A stretch of DNA of 20,941 nt from the NCBI GenBank assembly GCA_964482585.1, contig CAYZYO010000032.1:1-20941 (forward strand), in the 5' to 3' direction. Every line of letters begins with the position of its first letter. The first letter of the stretch is position 1. This DNA is from CAYZYO01 sp964482585. Lineage in GTDB: Bacteria; Bacillota; Syntrophomonadia; Syntrophomonadales; Syntrophomonadaceae. The translations under genes were made by a program, and so were the position numbers. Positions 1 through 7,231 of the stretch are shown one piece after another. The notes under the pieces were generated by a model. It did no database searches. It was not told the origin of the DNA and saw only the letters and a program-made list of their open reading frames with translations.

Positions 1-143
1 TATTTGCAGGATTGGCAGAGCTTTATTACGTACTGTTACTGCAAAACTCAAGTTATAGGGGGATTTCTTGCTTATGTCAATAATATATGAAATAAACCAG
101 ATCGTAGGAAACGGTATGCCCTTTTTCCACCTGACCAACTAAT

Positions 144-177
144 CCCCTATGTATAAATACCACTTTTCGCAGCGGAA
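144..177 (+). repeat. fragment of the dispersed intergenic repeat
   Basis: The segment with GTATAAATAC followed by CTTTTCGCAG and GGAA matches 8415-8442 with only a few substitutions. The bases before it (CCCCTATG) resemble the outer arm of the palindrome at 8388-8408. The match therefore begins where the palindrome of the other copy ends. This is a small relic of the mosaic repeat family found at 8249-8442, 10662-10957 and 19800-19980. Confidence 0.6.
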
Positions 178-273
178 TCAATAATGAGCCCTAAATTTGT
201 AATAATTAGGGCAAATATCCTAAAGCATGAGTTATTTTGATGGTTTTTAACGCAAATTTAAGTAGCAGTTTCT

Positions 274-302
274 TATACAATTGGAAGTTTCTCTGATATA
301 AT
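274..302 (+). promoter_or_regulatory. sigma-A-type promoter for the NERD gene
   Basis: A perfect TATAAT lies at 297-302, preceded by TG one base upstream (extended -10, TGATATAAT). TATACA at 274-279, 17 bases upstream, matches four of six bases of the -35 consensus. It lies about 65 bases before the start codon at 368, with no gene between. Confidence 0.6.
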
Positions 303-367
303 AAAAGAGATTTAGTTTTTTGTTTCAATTTATTAAATTATAAAAAAAATTTAGAAGGGAGAGAAAT

Positions 368-1039
368 GTGGAGACCCTATTAACTATTTTGCCGATTATT
401 CTTGTTGTTTTAGCGGCCTTGTATTTTATCTGGAAGGTACATTCTAGAAAAAAGAATAAGATTAAAAAAGAAATTATGAAAAGTGGGAGCAAGGGAGAGT
501 CTAAAGTCCAATCTGTTTTACGAACCCTGGAAAAATCTAATTCCCGGTATCGAGTTTATCATAATATTAAACTAGGACCTGATCCATTACATACTAATGA
601 ATATGATACTGTGGTTGTAGGTCCTGGAGGAATTCTTCATATTGAAACAAAAAACTATGGAGGAGAGCGGGGAGGAATTATAGACATAGACAGTAATGAT
701 AACTGGATACTGCATAAAAAAAATGGTTATTCTAAGATAATAACTAATCCTATTGGACAGGTTGGTTCCCACGAATATCGCTTAAAGGGATTTTTGAATA
801 AGAGGGTTGGAGTTAAGAATTTACCAATGCAAGGTATTATAGTCTTATCATGTGATAATATAACTGTGAGATACAATAAAAAGGCTAATAAAGATGTGCC
901 CATAATAAATCGGCATGAACTTGTAGATTTTATTAAGGATTATAATCATAAAAAAGTTATACTATATCCCAGGACTATAAAGAGAATTTGTAAAAGAATT
1001 GAACAGATGAACAGCATGGCAAAAGCAAAAGCCAATTAG
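368..1039 (+). CDS. membrane-anchored NERD-domain protein
   Basis: A 223-residue protein. Residues 4-23 form one hydrophobic membrane segment, followed by a basic stretch (RKKNKIKKE), so the rest should lie in the cytoplasm. Residues 40-170 fit the NERD (nuclease-related) domain: GSKGE at 40-44, the NEYDTVVVGPGGI stretch around 77-89, and IETKN at 92-96. Glu43, Asp80, Glu93 and Lys95 are the expected restriction-endonuclease-like acidic and Lys residues. NERD proteins are thought to act on DNA, but few have been tested, so nuclease activity is inferred. The GTG start at 368 is chosen because the overlapping ATG at 366 runs into a stop after five codons; an AGAAGGGAG ribosome site lies upstream. 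The gene is monocistronic, with its own promoter and terminator, so the context gives no functional hint. Confidence 0.85.
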   Translation: METLLTILPIILVVLAALYFIWKVHSRKKNKIKKEIMKSGSKGESKVQSVLRTLEKSNSRYRVYHNIKLGPDPLHTNEYDTVVVGPGGILHIETKNYGGERGGIIDIDSNDNWILHKKNGYSKIITNPIGQVGSHEYRLKGFLNKRVGVKNLPMQGIIVLSCDNITVRYNKKANKDVPIINRHELVDFIKDYNHKKVILYPRTIKRICKRIEQMNSMAKAKAN

Positions 1040-1085
1040 GATAAAAGTGGCATTAACCCTAAAAAATTAAAAAAATATGTGTATA

Positions 1086-1125
1086 ATGGAGGTAGAGATT
1101 TTCTCTACCTCCATAATATTTTTTT
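1086..1125 (+). terminator. terminator after the NERD gene
   Basis: A perfect 13-bp stem (1086-1098 with 1102-1114, core GGAGGTAGAGA) with a three-base loop is followed by a T-rich tail ending in seven Ts at 1119-1125. It ends the NERD transcript and separates it from the NfeD operon. Confidence 0.85.
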
Positions 1126-1222
1126 AGCTGGCGGTTTATATTAATACTAATAACTTAAGAGATAATTTTTGTGAGGCCCAATCAGTGTATCACAATTTTT
1201 ACCAGAGTATAGGAGGATAGTA

Positions 1223-2581
1223 TTGTTTACAAAATTAAAACCGGGTTTTATTTTAATTTTTATATTACTAACTGTCACTATTTACCCATTGGATCTATTT
1301 GCTCAAGCAGGGGATTCGCCAAAGCCATTAATATATACGGTTGAAATTAACGATACCGTTACGGTGGGTACGGCAAAACATATTAATAGGGTCATAAAGA
1401 TTGCCGAAAGTGAAAATGCCGAAGCAGTGGTAATTCTGCTTAATACACCAGGTGGACTAGTTACAGCTACACTCGATATTATAGGTGATATTTCCACTTC
1501 CAGGGTTCCGGTAATTACTTATGTTATGCCCCAGGGGGCGATAGCTGCTTCTGCAGGAACCTTTATTTTACTTGACGGACATGTGGCAGCCATGTCTCCT
1601 GGAACTACCTGTGGTGCAGCCATGCCGGTAAATGTTACTGCACCAGGTACTGCTCCCCAGGCTGCTGACGAAAAAACGATAAACTTTTTGGCCGGGCATA
1701 TGAAAAGTATTGCCCAGGAAAGAGGCCGTCCGGCAGATATAGCAGAGCAGTTTGTAAAAGAAAATCTAACCCTTAATTACCAGGAGGCATTAGATAAAGG
1801 GGTGGTAGATTTAATTGCGGTTGATCTTGCTGAACTATTGGAGAAGACTGATGGTATGCAGGTAAAAACGGATTCTGGATTTGCAACCCTGAACACCGGT
1901 AGAGCAGAAATCACTAACCTGGAAATGAAAGCAGATGAAAAATTTATTCATTTAGTGAGTAATCCTACCCTGGCTATGATTTTTTTGATACTGGGCCTTT
2001 ACGGTCTGATTATCGGGTTTAGCTCTCCCGGTTTTATCTTTCCAGAAGTTCTCGGCAGCATCAGTCTTATCTTAGGATTATATGGTGTGGGCTTATTTGA
2101 GGTTAACCTGGCAGCAGGATTATTAGTCTTATTGGGAATTGGACTTTTAATAGCCGAGGCCTTTACCCCCACTTATGGAGTTTTAGCGGTAGGTGGTGTC
2201 TCCAGCATAGTTCTAGGTATCCTGTTTTTCCCCGTGGAACCGCTTATGCCTACATCCTGGTTTGCAGACATTAAGTTTATGGCGGTAGGAGTCGGGTTGG
2301 TAAGTGCAGTTTTTGTTTTTGTTATATTGCTGGGGATTATTCGTCTCCGGAAAGTAAAAGTAGTACATGGTGATAATGAATTTAAAAATACCCATGGAAC
2401 TGTAGTTACCGCTCTAAAACCCTATGGCAGTATAAAAATCAGGGGAGAGATATGGAAGGCGGTATCAAAAAATGGGAATAATATTCCTGAAGGGGAAAAG
2501 GTTGAAGTGGTTGAGCGTAAAGGAATGCTTTTAGTTGTTGAATTAACCTCAACTGGAGCAGGCCAAAAAGAAAAAGAGTAA
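1223..2581 (+). CDS. nfeD: NfeD-family membrane serine protease (long form)
   Basis: A 452-residue long-form NfeD protein. An N-terminal signal or anchor segment (about 7-28) precedes a ClpP-like protease domain (about 35-225). Ser110 in AIAASAGTF and Lys151 in DEKTINF are spaced 41 residues apart, as in the Ser97/Lys138 dyad of the archaeal homologue PH1510. Four or more membrane helices follow (about 243-375), then a C-terminal soluble OB-fold-type domain (about 385-445). The archaeal enzyme cleaves the C-terminal hydrophobic region of its partner stomatin, and the next gene here encodes such a partner 14 bases downstream, so the pair forms one operon. The role is inferred to be membrane quality control or membrane-domain organisation. 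The start is TTG at 1223, supported by AGGAGG eight bases upstream. No sigma-W-type promoter was recognised. Confidence 0.92.
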   Translation: MFTKLKPGFILIFILLTVTIYPLDLFAQAGDSPKPLIYTVEINDTVTVGTAKHINRVIKIAESENAEAVVILLNTPGGLVTATLDIIGDISTSRVPVITYVMPQGAIAASAGTFILLDGHVAAMSPGTTCGAAMPVNVTAPGTAPQAADEKTINFLAGHMKSIAQERGRPADIAEQFVKENLTLNYQEALDKGVVDLIAVDLAELLEKTDGMQVKTDSGFATLNTGRAEITNLEMKADEKFIHLVSNPTLAMIFLILGLYGLIIGFSSPGFIFPEVLGSISLILGLYGVGLFEVNLAAGLLVLLGIGLLIAEAFTPTYGVLAVGGVSSIVLGILFFPVEPLMPTSWFADIKFMAVGVGLVSAVFVFVILLGIIRLRKVKVVHGDNEFKNTHGTVVTALKPYGSIKIRGEIWKAVSKNGNNIPEGEKVEVVERKGMLLVVELTSTGAGQKEKE

Positions 2582-2595
2582 AGGAGGAGTATATA

Positions 2596-3384
2596 ATGGA
2601 AGTGCTGGCTAATATTCTTAACTGGTCGGTAATTCTTATTGTAGTAATCTTGAGTATGGCGATTAAAATCATGCCTGAATATGAAAGAGGCGTACTGTTC
2701 AGGTTAGGACGACTGGTAGATGTCAGGGGGCCGGGGCTGATCTTCATAATACCTATTATTGACAAAATAATGCGTATTTCGCTCAGGATAATTGTAGTTG
2801 ATGTTCCTCCCCAGGAAGTAATAACCAGAGATAATGTTACCTGTAAAGTTAATGCAGTTCTATTTTACCGGGTAATTTCTCCTGATAAGGCAATAGTTAA
2901 TGTAGAGAGGTTTCAGGAGGCAACCAATCAGTTAGCTCAGACGACCTTAAGGAGTGTTGTAGGAACCGCTGAACTCGATGAATTACTGGCGGAAAGGGAA
3001 AAGCTTAATAAAACTATCCAGGAAATAGTTGATGACGCGACTGACGCCTGGGGGATTAAAGTAACTTCGGTAGAAATAAAAGATGTTTTACTGCCACTTG
3101 AAATGCAGAAGGCTATTGCCCGGCAGGCCCAGGCGGAACGCGATAGACGAGCAGCTGTAATTCAGGCTGAAGGGGAAAAACAGGCTTCCGAGAAACTGGC
3201 TCAGGCTTCAGAAATATTAAGTTCCCAGGTAGGGGGGCTGACTTTAAGAATGCTGCGGTCTATTTCTGAAGCAGCCAACTCGCAAAGTACAACTATTCTT
3301 TTCCCACTGCCTATGGAACTACGAAAAATACTGCCAGACCTGGAGTCTGTTATTATCAAAAAGGATGAAGATAGTAAAGAGTAA
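2596..3384 (+). CDS. slipin, stomatin/SPFH-family membrane protein
   Basis: A 262-residue protein with one N-terminal hydrophobic segment (about 5-24). The SPFH/band 7 domain begins at MPEYERGVLFRLGR (about 27-40) and runs to about residue 185, including the typical GPGLIFIIPIID and TTLRSVVG segments. A charged helical region (about 165-205, rich in Ala, Glu, Gln and Arg) should form the oligomerising coiled coil. The tail contains a hydrophobic patch (about 205-250, ending near TTILFPLPMEL), the kind of segment cut by NfeD proteases in archaea. Length and layout are normal for bacterial slipins. The ATG start has AAAGGAGG upstream, 14 bases after the NfeD stop, so it is cotranscribed with nfeD and ended by the hairpin at 3405. 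It probably scaffolds membrane microdomains with NfeD; its precise partners are unknown. Confidence 0.93.
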   Translation: MEVLANILNWSVILIVVILSMAIKIMPEYERGVLFRLGRLVDVRGPGLIFIIPIIDKIMRISLRIIVVDVPPQEVITRDNVTCKVNAVLFYRVISPDKAIVNVERFQEATNQLAQTTLRSVVGTAELDELLAEREKLNKTIQEIVDDATDAWGIKVTSVEIKDVLLPLEMQKAIARQAQAERDRRAAVIQAEGEKQASEKLAQASEILSSQVGGLTLRMLRSISEAANSQSTTILFPLPMELRKILPDLESVIIKKDEDSKE

Positions 3385-3404
3385 AAAAAAATAAGAAAAA
3401 ACTC

Positions 3405-3452
3405 AAAAAGAGATAGACTAAAACCTCAAGAGGTTTTAGTCTATCTCTTTTT
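3405..3452. terminator. terminator after the nfeD-slipin operon
   Basis: A perfect 23-bp inverted repeat (3405-3427 with 3430-3452) has a two-base centre; the arms begin AAAAAGAGATAGAC and end in five Ts. It works as a U-tailed terminator on the + strand and, being symmetrical, could also work on the - strand. It isolates the nitrogenase-like operon that begins 95 bases later. Confidence 0.9.
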
Positions 3453-3490
3453 ATTGGGACAATTTATAAATACCAGATGGTGTAAATTTT

Positions 3491-3499
3491 TGCTAAAAT
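3491..3499 (+). promoter_or_regulatory. possible extended -10 promoter of the nitrogenase-like operon
   Basis: TGCTAAAAT has the TG-n-TAAAAT form of an extended -10 element. It lies 48 bases before the start at 3547 and after the previous terminator. No good -35 hexamer is present at the usual spacing, so this is a weak call. Confidence 0.35.
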
Positions 3500-3546
3500 A
3501 CTAGTGTGGCAATAGTTACTATTATATTAAAAACAGGAGGAACATC

Positions 3547-5748
3547 GTGAAGCAAATAGCGATTTATGGAAAAGGTGGAATTGGCAAATCTACTATTTCA
3601 GCTAATCTATCAGCTGCCCTGGCCTTAAATAATCAAAAGGTATTACAAATAGGCTGTGATCCCAAACATGATTCTACCAGGCTGCTTATGAGAGGGGAGA
3701 AAATAACTACTGTACTAGATTATCTCAAGGTTACTTCTCCAGATAAATGGGATATGAATGATATCCTTTTTAAAGGGTTTATGAATATATCTTGTGTTGA
3801 AGCCGGCGGACCTGAACCCGGGGTAGGTTGTGCCGGCAGGGGAATACTTACAACCTTTGATTTATTGGATAGATTGGGGGTTAAAGGCTTAGGTTTTGAT
3901 ATGATTATTTATGATGTTTTAGGGGACGTAGTCTGCGGGGGGTTTGCAGTTCCTTTAAGACATGCCTATGCGGATACTGTATATATCGTCACCTCAGGAG
4001 AATATATGTCAATCTATGCGGCTAACAACATACTAAAAGGCGTAAAGAATTTTGATGGAGATTTAAAAAGAATCGGTGGATTGATATTTAACAAAAGGGG
4101 TGTTGAAGACGAAGAAGAAAGGATTGAGCGATTCTCGCAGGCAGTAAATCTTCCAGTATGTACTGTAATTCCTAGGAGTGACGAATTCTCCCGGGCTGAG
4201 ATAAAAGGGATAACCGTTATAGAAGCTGCTGAACATAGTTTAATGGCGCAAAAGTTTGCTTCACTGGCAGCGATGGTCCTTGATAACAAACATCTATACG
4301 AGGCCAACCCGCTTACAGATTCCAGGCTGGAAGAGGTTGTGTTACAAAAACCAGGGGCATTCAATCTGAATATTAAAGCGGTAAATGAAAACAGCATTGA
4401 TTATACTGACAACGACCAGAAAAGGGGAACAAGTGCAGATAAATCCCGGCAGTTTTTTTCTTTAAACCTATTAAGGCGTGAACCACTGCACGGATGCGCA
4501 TTTAATGGTGCAGTTAACATTACTATCCAGGTTCAGGATGCGGTAACGTTAGCCCACGGACCAAGAAGCTGCGCCCATGCGTCTTACCAGACTATTACTT
4601 CAGTTGGCAGAAAATCGCTCTTTGAAAGGGGGGTATCAATGCCGGTACAGATACTTCCTCCTTTAGTAAGCTCGGATATGAGTGAAGGAGTAATGGTGTT
4701 TGGCGGCATCAAGGAGCTTGAGGGTAAAATTGGTATGCTTAGAAAGCAGAACCCGGAGGCAATATTTGTGGTTACCACCTGCCCGGCAGGTATTATCGGG
4801 GACAACCTGGATACTGTTGAACAGGTAGATGAGAATACCCGGATTATACCGGTTAAGACTGATGGCAATCTTGCCGGGGATTATCTCCAGGGGATGATTA
4901 TGGCTTATATAGAAATAGCCAGGAGATTAATAAAAAGAGATATAATGCCGGAAGCAAAGACAATTAATATTATTGCTGAAAAATCAATAGCCAGCAGTAC
5001 CGAAAAAAACCTGGCATTTATTCAGGAACTGCTGCAGGCGTTAGGCCTTTCAATAAACTGCAGGTTTATCTGTAAGACCAGGGTAAAGGATATAGAAAAC
5101 TTTCTTAAGGCCAGGCTGAATATTTTGGCTTATGATGATTATATGGGGCGAATGATGAGGGATTTTTTACAGGAGGAATATGGAGCAGAATTCATGAAAA
5201 GCCCGTTTCCGGTCGGTTTCTATGATACTCGAAAATGGCTTTATGAGCTGGCATCACATTTTGGCAAGGAAGCGTGTGTTGAAGGAATAATAAAGAAATA
5301 CCAGGCAATATATCAGGCCAGAATTAAGGAATTAAAACCAATTCTAAAAAATAAACGACTTATGGTTATTACCTATAATCACGATATTGATTGGATACTG
5401 GAACCGGTCCTGGATGCAGGGATGGAAATTGCCCGGGTTTGTATACTCAACTACTCCCAGGATAATCTTTTTACAACCCGGTTTACAGGGAAATTCCCGG
5501 TTGAGGAAAACTATGATCAGAAGAAAAGACTGGAGGATATAAAAAGGGAAAAACCGGATATTTTACTTTCCAATTATAATTCTTCAGCCATTGATAGCGA
5601 GATCTGCTGCGATACTATTCCTCTTTGCCCGGACACCGGGTTTTTTAGCGGGTTGGAGATGGCCCGGAGATGGGCGGAGATTTACCGGATAAATCTAACG
5701 GAAGGGTGGAAGAAAGATGAAGTCCTTTTCAACAAATATTTTGCCTGA
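3547..5748 (+). CDS. NifH-NifD fusion: nitrogenase-like ATPase fused to a component-1 subunit
   Basis: A 733-residue protein joining two nitrogenase-superfamily subunits. Residues 1-250 are a full NifH/BchL-type reductase: P-loop GKGGIGKST (8-16), GCDPKHDSTR (36-45), Cys95 in GVGCAGRG and Cys130 in DVVCGG. These match the Cys97 and Cys132 4Fe-4S ligands of nitrogenase Fe protein, and Arg98 matches its Arg100. After a linker (about 251-305), residues 306-733 are a NifD/BchN-like domain: Cys317 (LHGCAFNGA), Cys342 (HGPRSCAHASY) and Cys412 (TTCPAGIIGD) match NifD Cys62, Cys88 and Cys154. The FeMo-cofactor ligand position (NifD Cys275) appears to be Tyr529. The C-terminus carries Cys687, Cys688 and Cys694. 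The ATG-like position is filled by GTG at 3547 with AGGAGG upstream. The next gene overlaps by 32 bases and supplies the partner subunit. Expected role: ATP-driven electron transfer to an unidentified substrate; dinitrogen fixation is unlikely. Fold assignment is secure, substrate unknown. Confidence 0.9.
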   Translation: MKQIAIYGKGGIGKSTISANLSAALALNNQKVLQIGCDPKHDSTRLLMRGEKITTVLDYLKVTSPDKWDMNDILFKGFMNISCVEAGGPEPGVGCAGRGILTTFDLLDRLGVKGLGFDMIIYDVLGDVVCGGFAVPLRHAYADTVYIVTSGEYMSIYAANNILKGVKNFDGDLKRIGGLIFNKRGVEDEEERIERFSQAVNLPVCTVIPRSDEFSRAEIKGITVIEAAEHSLMAQKFASLAAMVLDNKHLYEANPLTDSRLEEVVLQKPGAFNLNIKAVNENSIDYTDNDQKRGTSADKSRQFFSLNLLRREPLHGCAFNGAVNITIQVQDAVTLAHGPRSCAHASYQTITSVGRKSLFERGVSMPVQILPPLVSSDMSEGVMVFGGIKELEGKIGMLRKQNPEAIFVVTTCPAGIIGDNLDTVEQVDENTRIIPVKTDGNLAGDYLQGMIMAYIEIARRLIKRDIMPEAKTINIIAEKSIASSTEKNLAFIQELLQALGLSINCRFICKTRVKDIENFLKARLNILAYDDYMGRMMRDFLQEEYGAEFMKSPFPVGFYDTRKWLYELASHFGKEACVEGIIKKYQAIYQARIKELKPILKNKRLMVITYNHDIDWILEPVLDAGMEIARVCILNYSQDNLFTTRFTGKFPVEENYDQKKRLEDIKREKPDILLSNYNSSAIDSEICCDTIPLCPDTGFFSGLEMARRWAEIYRINLTEGWKKDEVLFNKYFA

Positions 5749-7015
5749 TAGCCTGACTGGAGCAATATTCGCCATAGAAGGCATAAAAGATTCGGTAGTA
5801 GTCTTAAATGGCCCTACCGGATGTAAATTTTATCACAGTGCTATTTCCGATTACCAGTTTCCCCGGGAATTATCCTTTGATCCCTTAGTATATCCGGAAA
5901 TTTTTTACTTTGGTCAGCCGCGAGTACCGGCTACTTTTTTGGACGGGCATGATTATGTTTATGGTTCCCGGGAAAAACTGCAGAAGCTGTTAAAGAGATT
6001 GGTGCAAAGAAATTACAGTTTGATAGCAGTAGTTAATTCTCCGGGTGCAGCATTAATCGGTGATGACCTGGATCGATTCTTAAAAAATGAAGTTGCCAAT
6101 ATACCCTGTTTAGCAATAGAGAATACCGGGTTTTCTGGTTTTTTTGCTGAAGGTTTTCAAAATGCGTTAATAAAAGTCCTGGGTAAACTGGACATTAAGC
6201 CGGTAAAAAAGGTTCCTAAAACGGTAAACCTGCTTGGAATATCCATTTATCACAAACATTATGCCGGCAGTATTAATGAGATTAAAAGGCTTTTAAAGCT
6301 GTGCGGCATCGAAGTTGTAACCACTTTCTGCGCAGGAGATAGCTTAAATGATATTATGAATTTTCCCCGTGCCGAATATAATATTGTAATCTATCCTGAA
6401 TGTGGAGAAGAGTTAGCCCGGTGGCTTTCCGAAAACTATGAAATGCCCTGCTTGATATCCCAAGCTGGTCCCCCGATTGGCTTTGAAGCTTCAGAGACTT
6501 TTATTAAAATGATCGCTCAAAGGCTTGAGATTGACCCTACTCCTGCTCTTGATGACCTGGAAAAAGCCCGGGCCTGGAGTTTTTTGCGCATTTCCAGGTT
6601 TAATTCGATCTCCGGGCTTCCTAAAGGAAGCATATTTTCGGTTAAGGCTGATTCCTCCACAGCCTATACGATTACCTGTTGGTTATATTCATATCTGGGG
6701 ATGATTCCCTCAGCAATTGAAATAAACGAAGATGATAATGGACAGTTCATCCATAAGTTAGAGAGTTTTCTTGAGAGTAAAGGTTTTAAAAATGTTATAG
6801 GCCAACCGGTAAATTCTACAGATGCAGATATTGTTCTGGCAGATGGCAATACCTTAGCCCAATTAAGGCTTGGGGAACGGGAATTTGCCGGTATAGAGAT
6901 TTCCCTGCCTTCACTGGGATACCTGGACATCACTGAGAAGTCCCTTTTTGGTGTTCCTGGTGCATTAATGCTGCTAGAACAAATTATAAATGGCTTAAGA
7001 TTATTATATGTATGA
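5717..7015 (+). CDS. NifK/BchB-like nitrogenase component-1 partner subunit
   Basis: A 432-residue component-1 family protein, shorter than true NifK. Landmarks are DSLTGAIFAIEGI (11-23), NGPTGCKFYH (31-40), NSPGAALIGDDLD (107-119) and a C-terminal LFGVPGALMLLEQI (410-423) as in other K-type subunits. Only Cys36 of the three NifK P-cluster cysteines remains: the first position is Asp11 or Ser12 and the third is about Pro109. Cys36 lies where the Asp ligand (Asp36) of BchB sits in dark-operative protochlorophyllide reductase, so it probably provides the fourth ligand to a 4Fe-4S cluster held by three cysteines of the fusion protein. Other cysteines (131, 196, 205, 229, 245, 321) have no assigned role. 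The ATG at 5717 lies 32 bases before the upstream stop, preceded by a weak GGAAGAAAG site, which suggests translational coupling and stoichiometric assembly. No clear terminator follows. Confidence 0.87.
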   Translation: MKSFSTNILPDSLTGAIFAIEGIKDSVVVLNGPTGCKFYHSAISDYQFPRELSFDPLVYPEIFYFGQPRVPATFLDGHDYVYGSREKLQKLLKRLVQRNYSLIAVVNSPGAALIGDDLDRFLKNEVANIPCLAIENTGFSGFFAEGFQNALIKVLGKLDIKPVKKVPKTVNLLGISIYHKHYAGSINEIKRLLKLCGIEVVTTFCAGDSLNDIMNFPRAEYNIVIYPECGEELARWLSENYEMPCLISQAGPPIGFEASETFIKMIAQRLEIDPTPALDDLEKARAWSFLRISRFNSISGLPKGSIFSVKADSSTAYTITCWLYSYLGMIPSAIEINEDDNGQFIHKLESFLESKGFKNVIGQPVNSTDADIVLADGNTLAQLRLGEREFAGIEISLPSLGYLDITEKSLFGVPGALMLLEQIINGLRLLYV

Positions 7016-7098
7016 TTTTCACTGCAAAAAGTAATATTTATACATCATATGTAGTTGGGGTTAGTTGGTTAGTTAGTTATAAAACGCTAACTATTGAA

Positions 7099-7223
7099 TG
7101 AGAGTTTTGCATAATTCAAAAAGTCACCATGTTACTTTGCCTCAGGATAGTTAACTCAGGGACAAAAATCTTTTCTACGACAGATACACGAGTGATCTAA
7201 AATAGTTATTATGCAAAATCTCA
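7099..7223. repeat. inverted repeat between the converging nitrogenase-like operon and lysR
   Basis: TGAGAGTTTTGCATAAT at 7099-7115 is repeated inverted at 7208-7223 with a one-base bulge, enclosing about 92 bases. A third TTTTGCATAATT lies at 8224-8235. No target duplication or transposase is visible. It could be a long stem-loop at the 3' ends of the two converging transcripts, or protein-binding sites. Confidence 0.45.
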
Positions 7224-7231
7224 AATAAAGT

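Larger units (their letters stand above)
1..367. other. left-edge gene-free region
   Basis: No convincing gene is visible. All three forward frames are open only for short distances from the left edge (stops at about 56-90), so the tail of a gene lying outside the window could end here, but the residues are not recognisable. The stretch contains a short repeat fragment (144-177), a GCCCTAA/TTAGGGC hairpin without a U-run (188-212), and the promoter of the following gene (274-302). Confidence 0.6.

Noticed and set aside
188..212. GCCCTAA/TTAGGGC hairpin as a terminator
   Set aside because: The stem is only seven pairs with a long loop and no U-run on either strand.
4014..4868. Open frames on the minus strand inside the fusion gene
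   Set aside because: They are antisense shadows of a strongly conserved coding region, with no ribosome sites or recognisable product. The same applies to the antisense frames in the nfeD, pepF, manB and manC genes.
3547..7015. A true nitrogen-fixing nitrogenase
   Set aside because: The FeMo-cofactor cysteine position is not conserved, the K subunit lacks two of three P-cluster cysteines, both component-1 subunits are short, and no nifB or nifEN is present.
3547..7015. Protochlorophyllide reductase, F430 synthesis (CfbCD) or methylthio-alkane reductase
   Set aside because: These normally have a separate reductase gene, the CfbD enzyme needs no K subunit, and no tetrapyrrole or sulfur-salvage genes lie nearby. 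Similarity in cluster layout alone does not identify the substrate.
7070..7093. TAGTTAG/CTAACTA stem as terminator of the nitrogenase-like operon
   Set aside because: A seven-pair AT-rich stem with a ten-base loop and no T-run downstream; too weak to call.
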